Assembly: GCA_947623185.1 (NCBI GenBank)
Contig: CANQGL010000001.1
Span: 1 to 64,000, forward strand
Source of the DNA: an uncultured Lachnospiraceae bacterium
Lineage (GTDB): Bacteria > Bacillota > Clostridia > Lachnospirales > Lachnospiraceae
Direction: 5' to 3'
Length of the DNA stretch: 64,000 nucleotides
Shown: positions 9,422 through 17,247 of the stretch, in pieces
Position numbering within the stretch: the first letter of the stretch is position 1
Layout: each line of letters begins with the position of its first letter
Notes under the pieces: generated by a model
What the model was told of the DNA's origin: nothing
The model's input: the letters and a program-made list of their open reading frames with translations, nothing else
Databases searched by the model: none
Position numbers and translations under genes: made by a program

Positions 9422-11233
9422 ATGGAAAAAGTAAGATACCTTGCTTCCGGCGACAGCGCGATCAGTATCGAGTTTGGGAATATTATCGATCCGGAGATCA
9501 ACAAAAGGATCCGCGCGTTCCAGCAGGCTTTGAAGCAGGCGGCGGTCGAAGGGATCGTGGAGACGGTCCCGACCTACCGCTCGGTACTGGTCGTGTACCG
9601 GCCGGAACGGGTGCGGTTTGACGAACTGACTGATCGGTTCGACGAGGTGCTTAAGCAGGCGGAAAAAATCGAGCTTGCGCCTCCCGAAGTTGTTGAGCTG
9701 CCGGTCCTTTACGGCGGGGAGGCTGGACCGGATCTGGAAACGGTCGCGGAGCACTGCGGCCTGACGCCGCAGGAAGTGATCCGGATCCACAGCTCGCGGG
9801 ACTATCTGATATACATGCTGGGATTCATCGCCGGCTTTCCGTATCTCGGAGGAATGGACGAGCGGATCGCTGCGCCGCGGCTTTCGGAACCGCGCGTGCG
9901 GATCGAGGGCGGCTCGGTCGGGATCGCCGGGAACCAGACCGGCGTCTATCCGGTCGCGTCGCCGGGCGGATGGCAGCTGATCGGGCGCACGCCCGTGAAA
10001 CTCTATGATGCGGACCGCGAAAAGCCGGTGCTTCTGGAGGCGGGGCAGTATGTCCGCTTCCGGCCGGTGGACGAGGCCGAGTACCGCAGGATCGAAGAGG
10101 AGAACGGTTCCGCGTCAGACCGCGGATCCGAGGCGGAGGCCGCGACCGGGGTAGATTCGCGCCCGGGCCTGCGGGTCGTGAGCGGGGGATTCCTAACGAC
10201 CGTTCAGGACATGGGCAGGTACGGCTATCAGGAGACCGGTATGGCCGTCTCCGGCGTGATGGACACCTGCTCGGCGACGCTGGCGAACCTTCTCGTCGGA
10301 AATCCGGAGAATGAGGCCGTTCTCGAGATCACGATGATGGGACCGGCGCTCGAATTTACCCGCGACAATATCATCGCGCTTACCGGCGGTGATCTCGGCG
10401 CGGAGCTGGATCACGAGCCGCTTCCGAGATATCAGGCTGTCTTGGTGCGCGCGGGACAGGCGGTTTCGTTTGCGGGCCTGCGCTCCGGCAGCAGGGCGTA
10501 TCTCGCTTTCGCGGGCGGACTCGACATCGCGCCCGTCATGGGGAGCCGCTCGACGAACCTCAAGGCGAAGCTGGGCGGTTTTAAGGGAAGAAAGCTTGCC
10601 GCGGGAGACGAGATCGGCTTTGCGGCGCCGAAAACCGCGCTTCCGAATATGAATTCCCGGAAAATTTCGTATAATGAACTGCGGGAGATCCTGCAGCCCG
10701 GCGCGGGCGGGACGCCCGAGCGCGATCCGGAAGGGATATGCACGCTGCGGGTCGTCATGGGGCCGCAGGACGACTGCTTTACGGAACAGGGGATCCGTAC
10801 GTTTTTAAACAGCGTATATACGGTCTCCAACGAATGCGACCGCATGGGATGCCGCATGGAGGGCGATCCCATCGAACATAAAAACGGCGCGGACATCATC
10901 ACCGACGGGATCAGCTTCGGCGCGGTCCAGGTACCTGCGCACGGGCGGCCGATCGTGATGATGGCCGATCATCAGACCACGGGCGGATATACGAAGATCG
11001 CCTGCGTGATCTCGGCGGATCTGCCCGTTCTGGCACAGTGCCGTCCGGGATCGAAAGTGCGTTTCCGGAAAGTGACGGTCGGGGAAGCGCAGGAATTGCT
11101 GTGCGCCCGCCGGGAACGGATGGATCTGCTGCGCGGAGAACTGGACCGGCAGGAGCCGGGCGAGACGAAAACCTATCGCGTCACCGTGAACGGGAAGGAA
11201 TACATGGTGGAGGTCGCGTGCAGGCGGGAGTGA
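9422..11233 (+). CDS. pxpB-pxpC: 5-oxoprolinase subunits B and C fused (KipI-KipA type), with a BCCP-like C-terminal stub
   Basis: The N-terminal part (about residues 1-225) is the PxpB/KipI domain, with YLIYMLGFIAGFPYLGG and GSVGIAGNQTGVYPVASPGGW. The C-terminal part (about 245-575) is PxpC/KipA, beginning GLRVVSGGFLTTVQDMGRYGYQ and containing ADHQTTGGYTKIACVISADLP. The fused form is known in some Firmicutes. The last about 20 residues, TYRVTVNGKEYMVEVA, match the start of biotin carboxyl carrier domains, yet the chain stops before any biotinylated Met-Lys-Met. This looks like the stump of a once longer fusion or of a deleted downstream accB gene. 603 residues; start ATG 9422. Confidence 0.92.
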   Translation: MEKVRYLASGDSAISIEFGNIIDPEINKRIRAFQQALKQAAVEGIVETVPTYRSVLVVYRPERVRFDELTDRFDEVLKQAEKIELAPPEVVELPVLYGGEAGPDLETVAEHCGLTPQEVIRIHSSRDYLIYMLGFIAGFPYLGGMDERIAAPRLSEPRVRIEGGSVGIAGNQTGVYPVASPGGWQLIGRTPVKLYDADREKPVLLEAGQYVRFRPVDEAEYRRIEEENGSASDRGSEAEAATGVDSRPGLRVVSGGFLTTVQDMGRYGYQETGMAVSGVMDTCSATLANLLVGNPENEAVLEITMMGPALEFTRDNIIALTGGDLGAELDHEPLPRYQAVLVRAGQAVSFAGLRSGSRAYLAFAGGLDIAPVMGSRSTNLKAKLGGFKGRKLAAGDEIGFAAPKTALPNMNSRKISYNELREILQPGAGGTPERDPEGICTLRVVMGPQDDCFTEQGIRTFLNSVYTVSNECDRMGCRMEGDPIEHKNGADIITDGISFGAVQVPAHGRPIVMMADHQTTGGYTKIACVISADLPVLAQCRPGSKVRFRKVTVGEAQELLCARRERMDLLRGELDRQEPGETKTYRVTVNGKEYMVEVACRRE

Positions 11234-11292
11234 GACAGTCTGCGCAACGGCTGTTTTCGGGCGATTTTCGGCGGTTTTTAAGAAAAAAATGG

Positions 11293-11321
11293 TTGACACG
11301 CCCGAAGGAGTATACTATAAT
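11293..11321 (+). promoter_or_regulatory. Consensus sigma-A promoter for rplM-rpsI
   Basis: A perfect TTGACA at 11293-11298 and a perfect TATAAT at 11316-11321 with a 17-bp spacer. This is the strongest promoter in the window, fitting a ribosomal protein operon. Confidence 0.9.
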
Positions 11322-11422
11322 ATATAGCGCTGATTCGTTTGGAAACGCAGTATCCAAAGCCCCGGAAGCTGTGTTTTACGATAAATGTTCAGATCAGACA
11401 AGTACAAACAGGAGGTCAATCC
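11322..11422 (+). promoter_or_regulatory. 5' leader of rplM-rpsI, possible L13 autoregulatory leader
   Basis: About 95 bases of untranslated leader separate the promoter from the rplM start, long enough for the autoregulatory L13 leader described in Firmicutes. I cannot fold it reliably by eye and see no single dominant stem, so the assignment rests mainly on position. Confidence 0.3.
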
Positions 11423-11857
11423 ATGAAGAGCTTTATGGCCAGCCCGGCGACGATCGAGAGAAAATGGTATGTCGTTGATGCTACGGGCAATACATTAGGA
11501 CGTCTGTCCGCAGAGGTCGCGAAGATTTTAAGAGGAAAACACAAACCGACCTTTACTCCGCATATGGACTGCGGCGATTATGTTATTATCGTAAACGCTT
11601 CCAAGGTGAAAGTTACCGGCAGGAAGCTGGATCAGAAGATCTATTACAGCCACTCCGATTATGTCGGCGGAATGAAGGAGACTACGCTCCGCGAGATGAT
11701 GGACAAGAAACCGGAGAAGGTTGTCGAGTTAGCGATCAAGGGTATGCTTCCCAAGGGACCTTTAGGAAGAAGCATGATTCAGAAACTTCATGTTTATGCG
11801 GGACCGGAGCATGAGCAGGCCGCGCAGAAGCCGGAAGTTTTGGAAATCAAATTTTAA
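11423..11857 (+). CDS. rplM: 50S ribosomal protein L13
   Basis: Early-assembling large-subunit protein. The start is ATG 11423, with AGGAGG at 11410-11415; the 144-residue product begins [29 protein letters not shown], the standard L13 N-terminus. The conserved core [19 protein letters not shown] and [23 protein letters not shown] are intact. Upstream in-frame codons back to 11339 are leader. rpsI follows after 26 bases. Confidence 0.97.
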   Translation: MKSFMASPATIERKWYVVDATGNTLGRLSAEVAKILRGKHKPTFTPHMDCGDYVIIVNASKVKVTGRKLDQKIYYSHSDYVGGMKETTLREMMDKKPEKVVELAIKGMLPKGPLGRSMIQKLHVYAGPEHEQAAQKPEVLEIKF

Positions 11858-11883
11858 TCGAGGTCTGAAAGGAGGAAATTACA

Positions 11884-12276
11884 ATGGCTAACGTAAAGTT
11901 TTACGGAACTGGAAGAAGAAAAAAATCGATCGCCAGAGTGTATCTTACTCCGGGAACCGGAAAGATCACAATCAATAAAAGAGACATTGACGAGTACCTT
12001 GGACTGGAAACCTTAAAGCTCGTTGTCCGTCAGCCCCTCGTTGCTACCGAGACCGCGGATAAGTTCGACGTTCAGGTAACCGTACACGGCGGCGGTTTCT
12101 CCGGTCAGGCCGGTGCGATTCGCCACGGGATCTCCAGAGCGTTGCTCCGCGCGGACGCCGAGTACCGTCCGGTACTGAAGAAGGCAGGATATCTGACAAG
12201 AGATCCGCGTATGAAAGAGAGAAAGAAATACGGCCTCAAAGCAGCAAGAAGAGCGCCGCAGTTTTCGAAGAGATAA
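11884..12276 (+). CDS. rpsI: 30S ribosomal protein S9
   Basis: Small-subunit protein whose basic C-terminal tail reaches the P-site tRNA. 130 residues, with the conserved start [17 protein letters not shown] and the C-terminal [14 protein letters not shown] tail intact. AAAGGAGG lies just upstream of ATG 11884. Co-transcribed with rplM and followed by an intrinsic terminator. Confidence 0.97.
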   Translation: MANVKFYGTGRRKKSIARVYLTPGTGKITINKRDIDEYLGLETLKLVVRQPLVATETADKFDVQVTVHGGGFSGQAGAIRHGISRALLRADAEYRPVLKKAGYLTRDPRMKERKKYGLKAARRAPQFSKR

Positions 12277-12306
12277 GCAGTTATCTGCGAACCAAGACGC
12301 ATATAC

Positions 12307-12345
12307 AAAGCCCCAGGATGCTTGCATCCGAGGGGCTTTTGTTTT
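12307..12345 (+). terminator. Rho-independent terminator after rpsI
   Basis: Stem arms AAGCCCC-A-GGATGC and GCATCC-G-AGGGGCTT around a TT loop, followed by TTTGTTTT. It closes the rplM-rpsI operon and marks the end of the conserved core block. Confidence 0.9.
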
Positions 12346-12359
12346 GCGGATCGGTTCAT

Positions 12360-12773
12360 AGGAACGCAGAGAATCCAATGCGATGAGGATAATTTGGGCC
12401 ATTATGTTTATATTAACGATATAAAACCTTTGATATTACGGATAATGTTACTTCTGTTGTGATCCCGGTAAATGAGGAGTACTTAGAAATAAAGAATGGT
12501 ACGAAACCCAGGAAAAAAGTTGGGATTGAGAGTGAAACCCAAGAAATTAAGCAAATTATTATGGATTCACAGTATTCATCCAGTACAAAACGGAAATTGC
12601 TTCAAATATATGAACAGCTTGGCTCAGAAGTATTTGGTAATTCCAAGATAGTGGAAGTGCTGGGCTGCTCCGAACCTACCGCGACAGCATACATTAAAAG
12701 GATGTGCGACGAATTGCACATTATTCATGCGGTAGAAGGAAGTGGAAAAGGGAAATATATTTTTCGTCAGTAA
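12360..12773 (+). pseudogene. C-terminal fragment of an AlbA/divergent-AAA ATP-binding protein
   Basis: The longest frame, starting at GTG 12459, encodes 104 residues whose end (KLLQIYEQLGSEVFGNSKIVEVLGCSEPTATAYIKRM) looks like the winged-helix tail of AlbA_2/HATPase_c_4 ATP-binding proteins. The frame is closed upstream at 12414. In another frame the bases 12386-12440 read like earlier parts of the same kind of protein, so this is a frameshifted, 5'-truncated remnant. No ribosome binding site is evident. Confidence 0.55.
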
Positions 12774-12895
12774 CAAATACCGAATTAAGAATAGGGCTAG
12801 GGGCATTTACGGTTATCTCCGAGCGGGGGTTGAAGTGGACTAACTGATAAGGAAACCCACAAAAAAGCCTGTAAAATCAAGGGAAACCGGAAGCG

Positions 12896-12952
12896 GAATG
12901 CAGGAAATGATCGAGATGAAGCGAAACGGAATCAAGGTGATTTCCTGCATTC
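12896..12952. repeat. 13-bp inverted repeat around a 31-base loop
   Basis: GAATGCAGGAAAT at 12896-12908 is perfectly complementary to ATTTCCTGCATTC at 12940-12952, and both arms continue with GC-rich bases. No T-run follows on either strand, so it is not a standard terminator. It sits just past the 3' end of a decayed minus-strand ATPase gene. Confidence 0.6.
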
Positions 12953-12966
12953 GCAGTAATTCGGGG

Positions 12967-13315
12967 CTAACTTTTGTCCCGCGGGACTCTTCTCAACAAC
13001 CAGTCAGACAGGTTTATGACCTGGATGCCGTTGTAATTTCCTACGGTGAGCCGATCGCCGGTCAAGATGATTTTCTCATAGTTATCCCGGATCTTTGAGA
13101 GCGGCCTCAGCTTGCGGTCGAAGGTTTCTTTCGCTGTCATGTCTGCCGTGACCTGAAAATAGGTATATTCTTTTATCCGGATCGGTTTTCTTCCTGGCCT
13201 GCCGATCTTCAATGTCCTTTACGATAACGGTATTGTAGATACCCTCCAAGTAGATCTCTACCTTTTCCGGTGTCCGGTCCATGACAGCAATATATGGAAG
13301 GCCTCCGTCACGCAT
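12967..13315 (-). pseudogene. Decayed AAA/DUF4143-family ATPase, internal deletion and frameshift
   Basis: Read on the minus strand, one frame gives MRDGGLPYIAVMDRTPEKVEIYLEG and VKDIEDRQARKK, the middle of an AAA_14/DUF4143 ATP-binding protein. A second frame gives EYTYFQVTADMTAKETFDRKLRPL and DNYEKIILTGDRLTVGNYNG, the family's C-terminal end. The P-loop domain and roughly 150 central residues are missing and the two parts lie in different frames, so this is a pseudogene. An intact relative lies immediately upstream on the same strand. Confidence 0.7.
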
Positions 13316-13421
13316 ATATTCCGAAATCGGAACATATAGGCCGGTCTGATCTCCTGATACAAATCATTTCAGCAGTTAACCATCTTTTGGATTCGCAATG
13401 ATCCGAAACAGCGAGCTGCAA

Positions 13422-14696
13422 TCAGAATAGTTCGCAACGCTCCAGCAGGAAATCCAAAAGGTTGCAGTGGAAGATCCCATTGTCGTCATAATAGTTGTGG
13501 GAAATATCCAGCCGGATCACAACTTTCCTGAAAAAGTCCTTTGCCAGCAGCAAAGAGCTTATCTCGGCATCCGCTTTGCTTTCCGTATCCATGCGGAATG
13601 CAGACTGAATATAGATCCTTTTGTCGGCGTCATTGACAACAAAATCAATTTCCTTTTGCGTGTTGTGACCTGCTGTGCGGTCGACGACCACGCCTATATC
13701 GATGGAGTATCCCCTGCGCAGAAGTTCATTATAAATGATGTTTTCCATCAGATGTCCGGGGTCGTATTGCCGGTAATTCAGCCGGGCATTGCGCAGCCCT
13801 GTGTCAGTATAATAATATTTGCTGGGGAATTTAAAATAAGTTTTCCCCTTTACATCGTATCTGCGTGCCTGGGAAATCAGGAACGAATCCATGATATACT
13901 GCATATAATTGGAGACCAGCGCTGGATTGACCTTTTCTTTTTTCATGCTTGAGAGGGCGTTGGCAATGTTGGCAGGATTGGTCAGAGAACTGATCTGCGA
14001 GGCGAGAAAATCCAGAATATCGCCCAGCAGATCTTCGCGCTCGATCCCATTTCGCTCCGCGATGTCCCTGATATACAGTTCCCGATACAGGCTCGTGAGA
14101 TATTCTTTTTTCTCCCTTTCGTCCCCCAGAGCGGTGATCCTTGGCAATCCGCCGTAAAGCATATACTGCTCCAGCGCATGCCGTTCATCGCCGCCGACTG
14201 CCGAGTAATATTCTTTGAAGGACAGAGGATACACATGGATCTGCGATGCTCTGCCGCGAAACTCGGTGGCGATGTCGCTGGACAGCCCTCTCGAATTGCT
14301 TCCGGTGACGTAAACATCCAGATTCTTATAGGCTTTCAGTTCATTAAGCATATCGTAGATCGTGACTTCGATCCCGCCGTTCTCATGGTCGATCACTTTT
14401 CCTGTAAGCTGCACCTCGTCGATAAAAAGATAAAATTGTTTCCCGCTGTCTGATGTAACAACAGATTCCACATATTCGCACAATATGATCGGATTCCGAT
14501 ACTTGTAATATCGGCGTTGATCCAGTTCGATTTTAATGATTTGTTCCTCGCTTACGCCATGATCCAGAAGATATTGGTAGAACAATTCAAAAAGCAATAC
14601 GGATTTCCCGCACCGTCGGATACCGGTTATAACTTTGATTTCCCCGTTCCACATTTTACGGGTAATGCGCTCCAGATAGAAATCTCTACTTATCAT
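13422..14696 (-). CDS. ATP-binding protein of the AAA_14/DUF4143 family
   Basis: The 424-residue product starts at ATG 14696 (MISRDFYLERITRKMWNGEI); GAGGTG lies six bases upstream, so the in-frame start at 14723 is rejected. Walker A is GIRRCGKSVLL near residue 25, and the Walker B-like QFYLFIDEVQ lies near residue 90. The DUF4143 C-terminal domain has TGLRNARLNYRQ, HLMENIIYNELLRRGYSIDIG and EIDFVV, the nuclease-like core. Such proteins are common and often duplicated in gut Clostridia; the cellular role is not established. A good promoter is present upstream. Confidence 0.85.
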   Translation of the reverse strand: MISRDFYLERITRKMWNGEIKVITGIRRCGKSVLLFELFYQYLLDHGVSEEQIIKIELDQRRYYKYRNPIILCEYVESVVTSDSGKQFYLFIDEVQLTGKVIDHENGGIEVTIYDMLNELKAYKNLDVYVTGSNSRGLSSDIATEFRGRASQIHVYPLSFKEYYSAVGGDERHALEQYMLYGGLPRITALGDEREKKEYLTSLYRELYIRDIAERNGIEREDLLGDILDFLASQISSLTNPANIANALSSMKKEKVNPALVSNYMQYIMDSFLISQARRYDVKGKTYFKFPSKYYYTDTGLRNARLNYRQYDPGHLMENIIYNELLRRGYSIDIGVVVDRTAGHNTQKEIDFVVNDADKRIYIQSAFRMDTESKADAEISSLLLAKDFFRKVVIRLDISHNYYDDNGIFHCNLLDFLLERCELF

Positions 14697-14743
14697 ACTT
14701 TTCACCTCAAATTTACGTCGCAAATGACGCTACTTTTAAATAT

Positions 14744-14772
14744 AGTATAACAGATCCAGCGGAAAGTATCAA
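14744..14772 (-). promoter_or_regulatory. Minus-strand promoter for the AAA/DUF4143 ATPase
   Basis: On the minus strand TTGATA (14772-14767) and TATACT (14749-14744) are separated by 17 bp. A short inverted repeat CGTC(N6)GACG at 14716-14729 lies just inside the transcript start. Confidence 0.65.
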
Positions 14773-14910
14773 CGGTGTTTGAAAAAACTTACAAAAAAGT
14801 TTCGACGCATACGTCGTAACTTTGATGTAAAATCCGGAACACGTTTTGCTCAAACAATAAACAAGCCATCGCAGGCTTCTTATAGTAATGACAATTTTAG
14901 AAAAAACATA

Positions 14911-14939
14911 TTGACGTACGCAAAAACGTACGTTATAAT
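14911..14939 (+). promoter_or_regulatory. Toxin-antitoxin promoter with palindromic operator between -35 and -10
   Basis: TTGACG (14911-14916) and TATAAT (14934-14939) are 17 bp apart. The spacer carries the inverted repeat ACGTACG (14914-14920), six bases, CGTACGT (14927-14933), a natural operator that would block polymerase when bound. A related CGACG-CATA-CGTCG repeat is at 14803-14816. Phd/YefM-type antitoxins repress their own promoter through such palindromes, so self-regulation is likely, although about 220 bases lie between promoter and gene. Confidence 0.7.
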
Positions 14940-15104
14940 AAATCAAAGAGGAGGTGATGTCGCATTAGGCAGATGGAGGGTCCGTAATATAAAAAACGAT
15001 GAGATATAATGTATAAAAGTACCATAACCAGAGAAAACACTGAAGAAATTAAATGCTGAGATCATAGAGAATAATAACAAGAGAAAGAACACTAACAAAA
15101 GCAA

Positions 15105-15138
15105 AAGAAAAGAACCTTAACAAGAAAAGAACCTTAAC
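15105..15138 (+). repeat. Two tandem 17-bp repeats in the toxin-antitoxin leader
   Basis: AAGAAAAGAACCTTAAC occurs twice in a row (15105-15121 and 15122-15138), preceded by degenerate purine-rich copies. The repeats lie in the untranslated leader just upstream of the antitoxin start. No function is apparent. Confidence 0.8.
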
Positions 15139-15158
15139 AAGAACAAGAGGGTAGAACT

Positions 15159-15407
15159 ATGTCTACGATAAACATTACAAACGCAAGAAAAGATTTATAT
15201 AATTTGGTAGAATCCGTTAATTTGTATCATGAACCGACCGTGATTGTCGGGAAGAAAGGAAATGCGGTCCTTATATCCGAGAGTGACTGGAGCGCAATTC
15301 AGGAGACCTTGTTTCTGGATATGATTCCTGGAATGACGGATTCTATTCTAAAAGGAGCAAAGGAGTCCCTTGAGGACTGCGTCCCAGAGGAACTGGTAGA
15401 ATTATAA
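15159..15407 (+). CDS. Phd/YefM-family antitoxin
   Basis: An 82-residue product, MSTINITNARKDLYNLVESVN, with the Phd/YefM N-terminal DNA-binding fold, then VIVGKKGNAVLISESDWSAIQETLFL, the conserved antitoxin core, and an acidic C-terminus that would cap the toxin. AGAGGG lies upstream. The stop codon overlaps the toxin start (TAATG), typical translational coupling that keeps antitoxin in excess. Confidence 0.9.
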   Translation: MSTINITNARKDLYNLVESVNLYHEPTVIVGKKGNAVLISESDWSAIQETLFLDMIPGMTDSILKGAKESLEDCVPEELVEL

Positions 15408-15700
15408 TGTATAAAATATATTTTACTAAGCAGGCATTAAATGATTTGGAAAAGCTGAAATCAGCGGGCTTGTCTGGCAAAGCTAAAGTATTGTTGGATG
15501 TTGTCCGGAAGAATCCTTATCAGATACCGCCAAGGTATGAGAAACTGGTAGGAAAGCTGGATGGCTTGTATTCCCGCAGGATCAATCTTCAACACAGGAT
15601 TGTATACCAGATATATGAGGAACCGTTTACAAAGGATGGCGTTGAGTATCAGGGCAGTGTAAAGATTATTCGAATGTGGACCCACTATGAAGGTATTTGA
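15407..15700 (+). CDS. YoeB-type mRNA interferase toxin
   Basis: A 97-residue RelE-superfamily toxin. The hallmarks are LYSRRINLQHRIVYQI (the basic catalytic strand of YoeB/Txe) and the C-terminal MWTHYEG, with the His-Tyr pair used in ribosome-dependent mRNA cleavage. It is slightly longer than E. coli YoeB (84 residues) because of a loop around EEPFTKDGVEYQGS. It forms a pair with the overlapping upstream antitoxin. Confidence 0.9.
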   Translation: MYKIYFTKQALNDLEKLKSAGLSGKAKVLLDVVRKNPYQIPPRYEKLVGKLDGLYSRRINLQHRIVYQIYEEPFTKDGVEYQGSVKIIRMWTHYEGI

Positions 15701-15723
15701 CTAATGAAAAATCAGATGGTTTG

Positions 15724-15743
15724 GGGAGAGCATATGCTCTCCC
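15724..15743. repeat. Perfect 20-bp palindrome
   Basis: GGGAGAGCATATGCTCTCCC is a perfect palindrome without a spacer, 23 bases after the toxin stop. It is not followed by a T-run. It could be a protein binding site or a transcript-end hairpin of the toxin-antitoxin operon. Confidence 0.7.
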
Positions 15744-15850
15744 TAGACTGTTTGAAGCTGCAAATGGAAGGCAAATACCTGATGAGAACCTTTAATGCGT
15801 TGCCATGTGGGGGCCGTGGATTCTCTGAATGCCTTGTTTTCAAAGGTTTT

Positions 15851-15879
15851 TTGACATTGATTTGTAAAGGAAGTATATT
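15851..15879 (+). promoter_or_regulatory. Sigma-A promoter for the membrane protein at 15912
   Basis: TTGACA (15851-15856), 17-bp spacer, TATATT (15874-15879), 32 bases upstream of the TTG start codon. Confidence 0.75.
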
Positions 15880-15911
15880 GTCTTATCTTTAAGAAAAAGA
15901 GGTGCGTAGTA

Positions 15912-16634
15912 TTGACAAAGAGAAAAATAGTGACTTTTTTTATTGTGGCAATTGGAATTCCATTGCTGATCGATTGGATGATATTTGCGAATAGATTTCC
16001 TAGTAGCATTAGTAACGAGGCTTGGGCTGGATTTCTAGGGAGTTACATTGGTGGTTTATGTACAATGGTGGCAGTTTTTATTACAATTGAGGATAATAAT
16101 AAAAAAATATCAGAGCAGCGTCGTACCCAAGAGATTCAAGAAAAAGAACAAAGACGATTAAATATAAGACCTTATTTGGATACAAGATATAAATATTTTG
16201 ATCAGCACATTGTTATTAATCCCAGCGATAGAATATTTGAAATAGAGAATGAGACGACTAAAATGCTTCGTTTTGCACTCACCGAAATTGACAAAAATAG
16301 GATAGAACTTCAAAATAAAAGAGAGTATTCCAGAGAAATGTACATTAATTATATGATTCGGAATGTTGGAGCAGGTAGTGCGGTGAATATGAGAGTCTAT
16401 GTTAATGGATTTGGAGAGGAATTAGCTATTGCTAAGGATGAATGCGTTCAGTTACTGTGCATGGTTACAATTAAGGATGATATGCCTTCTGATCTAAAGA
16501 TTAGATTGGATTTTAGCGATGTGGAGAGTCGTGGACGATATCGAAAAGAAGATACTATACATATCAAAGTAGATAAAGATAATGAACTTGTTTCTAGAAT
16601 TACGAGAGAAGAACAAAAACTTATAGACCAATAG
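15912..16634 (+). CDS. Hypothetical membrane-anchored protein
   Basis: A 240-residue product starting at TTG 15912, with GAGGTG upstream. Two hydrophobic segments (about residues 5-25 and 38-60) anchor it. A Lys/Gln/Glu-rich, probably coiled-coil stretch (DNNKKISEQRRTQEIQEKEQRRLN) and a soluble C-terminal region of about 150 residues follow. This resembles small membrane proteins of unknown function often found on mobile islands. AT-rich codon use differs strongly from the core genes. No function can be assigned. Confidence 0.65.
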   Translation: MTKRKIVTFFIVAIGIPLLIDWMIFANRFPSSISNEAWAGFLGSYIGGLCTMVAVFITIEDNNKKISEQRRTQEIQEKEQRRLNIRPYLDTRYKYFDQHIVINPSDRIFEIENETTKMLRFALTEIDKNRIELQNKREYSREMYINYMIRNVGAGSAVNMRVYVNGFGEELAIAKDECVQLLCMVTIKDDMPSDLKIRLDFSDVESRGRYRKEDTIHIKVDKDNELVSRITREEQKLIDQ

Positions 16635-16727
16635 TTTTTTGCAAAAAATCTAGTTGTTCGGTTGCTGCAGGTTAGTTGATTCGGGAAATTAGAAAACTAT
16701 TCCATCACCTCCTGTTACGGGATCATT

Positions 16728-16750
16728 GCATGTTCCGAAAAGGAACATGC
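16728..16750. repeat. Perfect 9-bp hairpin
   Basis: GCATGTTCC (16728-16736), loop GAAAA, GGAACATGC (16742-16750). There is no T-run, so it is not a classical terminator. It lies between two hypothetical genes. Confidence 0.6.
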
Positions 16751-16857
16751 GGCTGTAAAGTCTAAACTGCGGTGTGTCTGCAATGCGGCGAGGTATCGGT
16801 TCATGTGGAGAGACCCGAAAAGTTTGTAAAGTGATGCGGGAAAGGCGGACAGAAGAG

Positions 16858-17118
16858 ATGAAACATCAGGCTGTCAGAATGGATTTTACGCCAAGGGAAC
16901 TTAAATATTTCCTGTTCGCAAAGAAGGTATGTCCCCGATGCGGCGGCAAACTGATCAAATCGAAAGAATACGAAACCAGATATGGATGGGAATTCTACGA
17001 AAGGACAGAGCCGATTTTGGCTGATAACGCGAGAGTGAAATATTACTCGTATTATTTCACCTGCGAGGACTGTGGGAAGAAGTATCCGTTAAGTGAACTG
17101 GCAAGTGCGAAAGAATAA
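16858..17118 (+). CDS. Small zinc-ribbon protein
   Basis: The start at ATG 16858 (MKHQAVRMDFTPRELKYF) follows AGAAGAG. 86 residues. Two Cys pairs, CPRCGGK near residue 25 and CEDCGKKYP near residue 72, frame a zinc-ribbon fold. No other domain is seen. Similar small proteins of unknown role are common in Lachnospiraceae accessory regions. Confidence 0.6.
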   Translation: MKHQAVRMDFTPRELKYFLFAKKVCPRCGGKLIKSKEYETRYGWEFYERTEPILADNARVKYYSYYFTCEDCGKKYPLSELASAKE

Positions 17119-17247
17119 GGAACTTATGAGCGGCTGATGTTTATGGAGATGTTCTTTACATGAAAAACATGAGTTTCAAACATGATTTTTTGCATTATAA
17201 AAGAGGAGAACCCTTGGGCCCTCCTTCGATCTTTTTCAAGTAATGCT

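Noticed and set aside
8666..9790. 374-codon minus-strand frame opposite pxpA and pxpB
   Set aside because: Fully antisense to two recognised genes, and the translation resembles no protein family.
12898..13098. Plus-strand frame of 66 codons
   Set aside because: Antisense to a recognisable remnant of a minus-strand ATPase gene and overlapping the inverted repeat.
14779..15009. Open frame of 76 codons across the toxin-antitoxin promoter
   Set aside because: It contains the promoter and operator and has no ribosome binding site or protein-like composition.
15105..15138. Tandem repeat considered as a CRISPR array
   Set aside because: Only two 17-bp copies without spacers and no cas genes.
15704..15892. 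62-codon frame after the toxin gene
   Set aside because: Composition is not protein-like, and it spans a palindrome and the promoter of the next gene.
16728..16750. Hairpin considered as an intrinsic terminator
   Set aside because: A perfect stem but no T-run on either strand.
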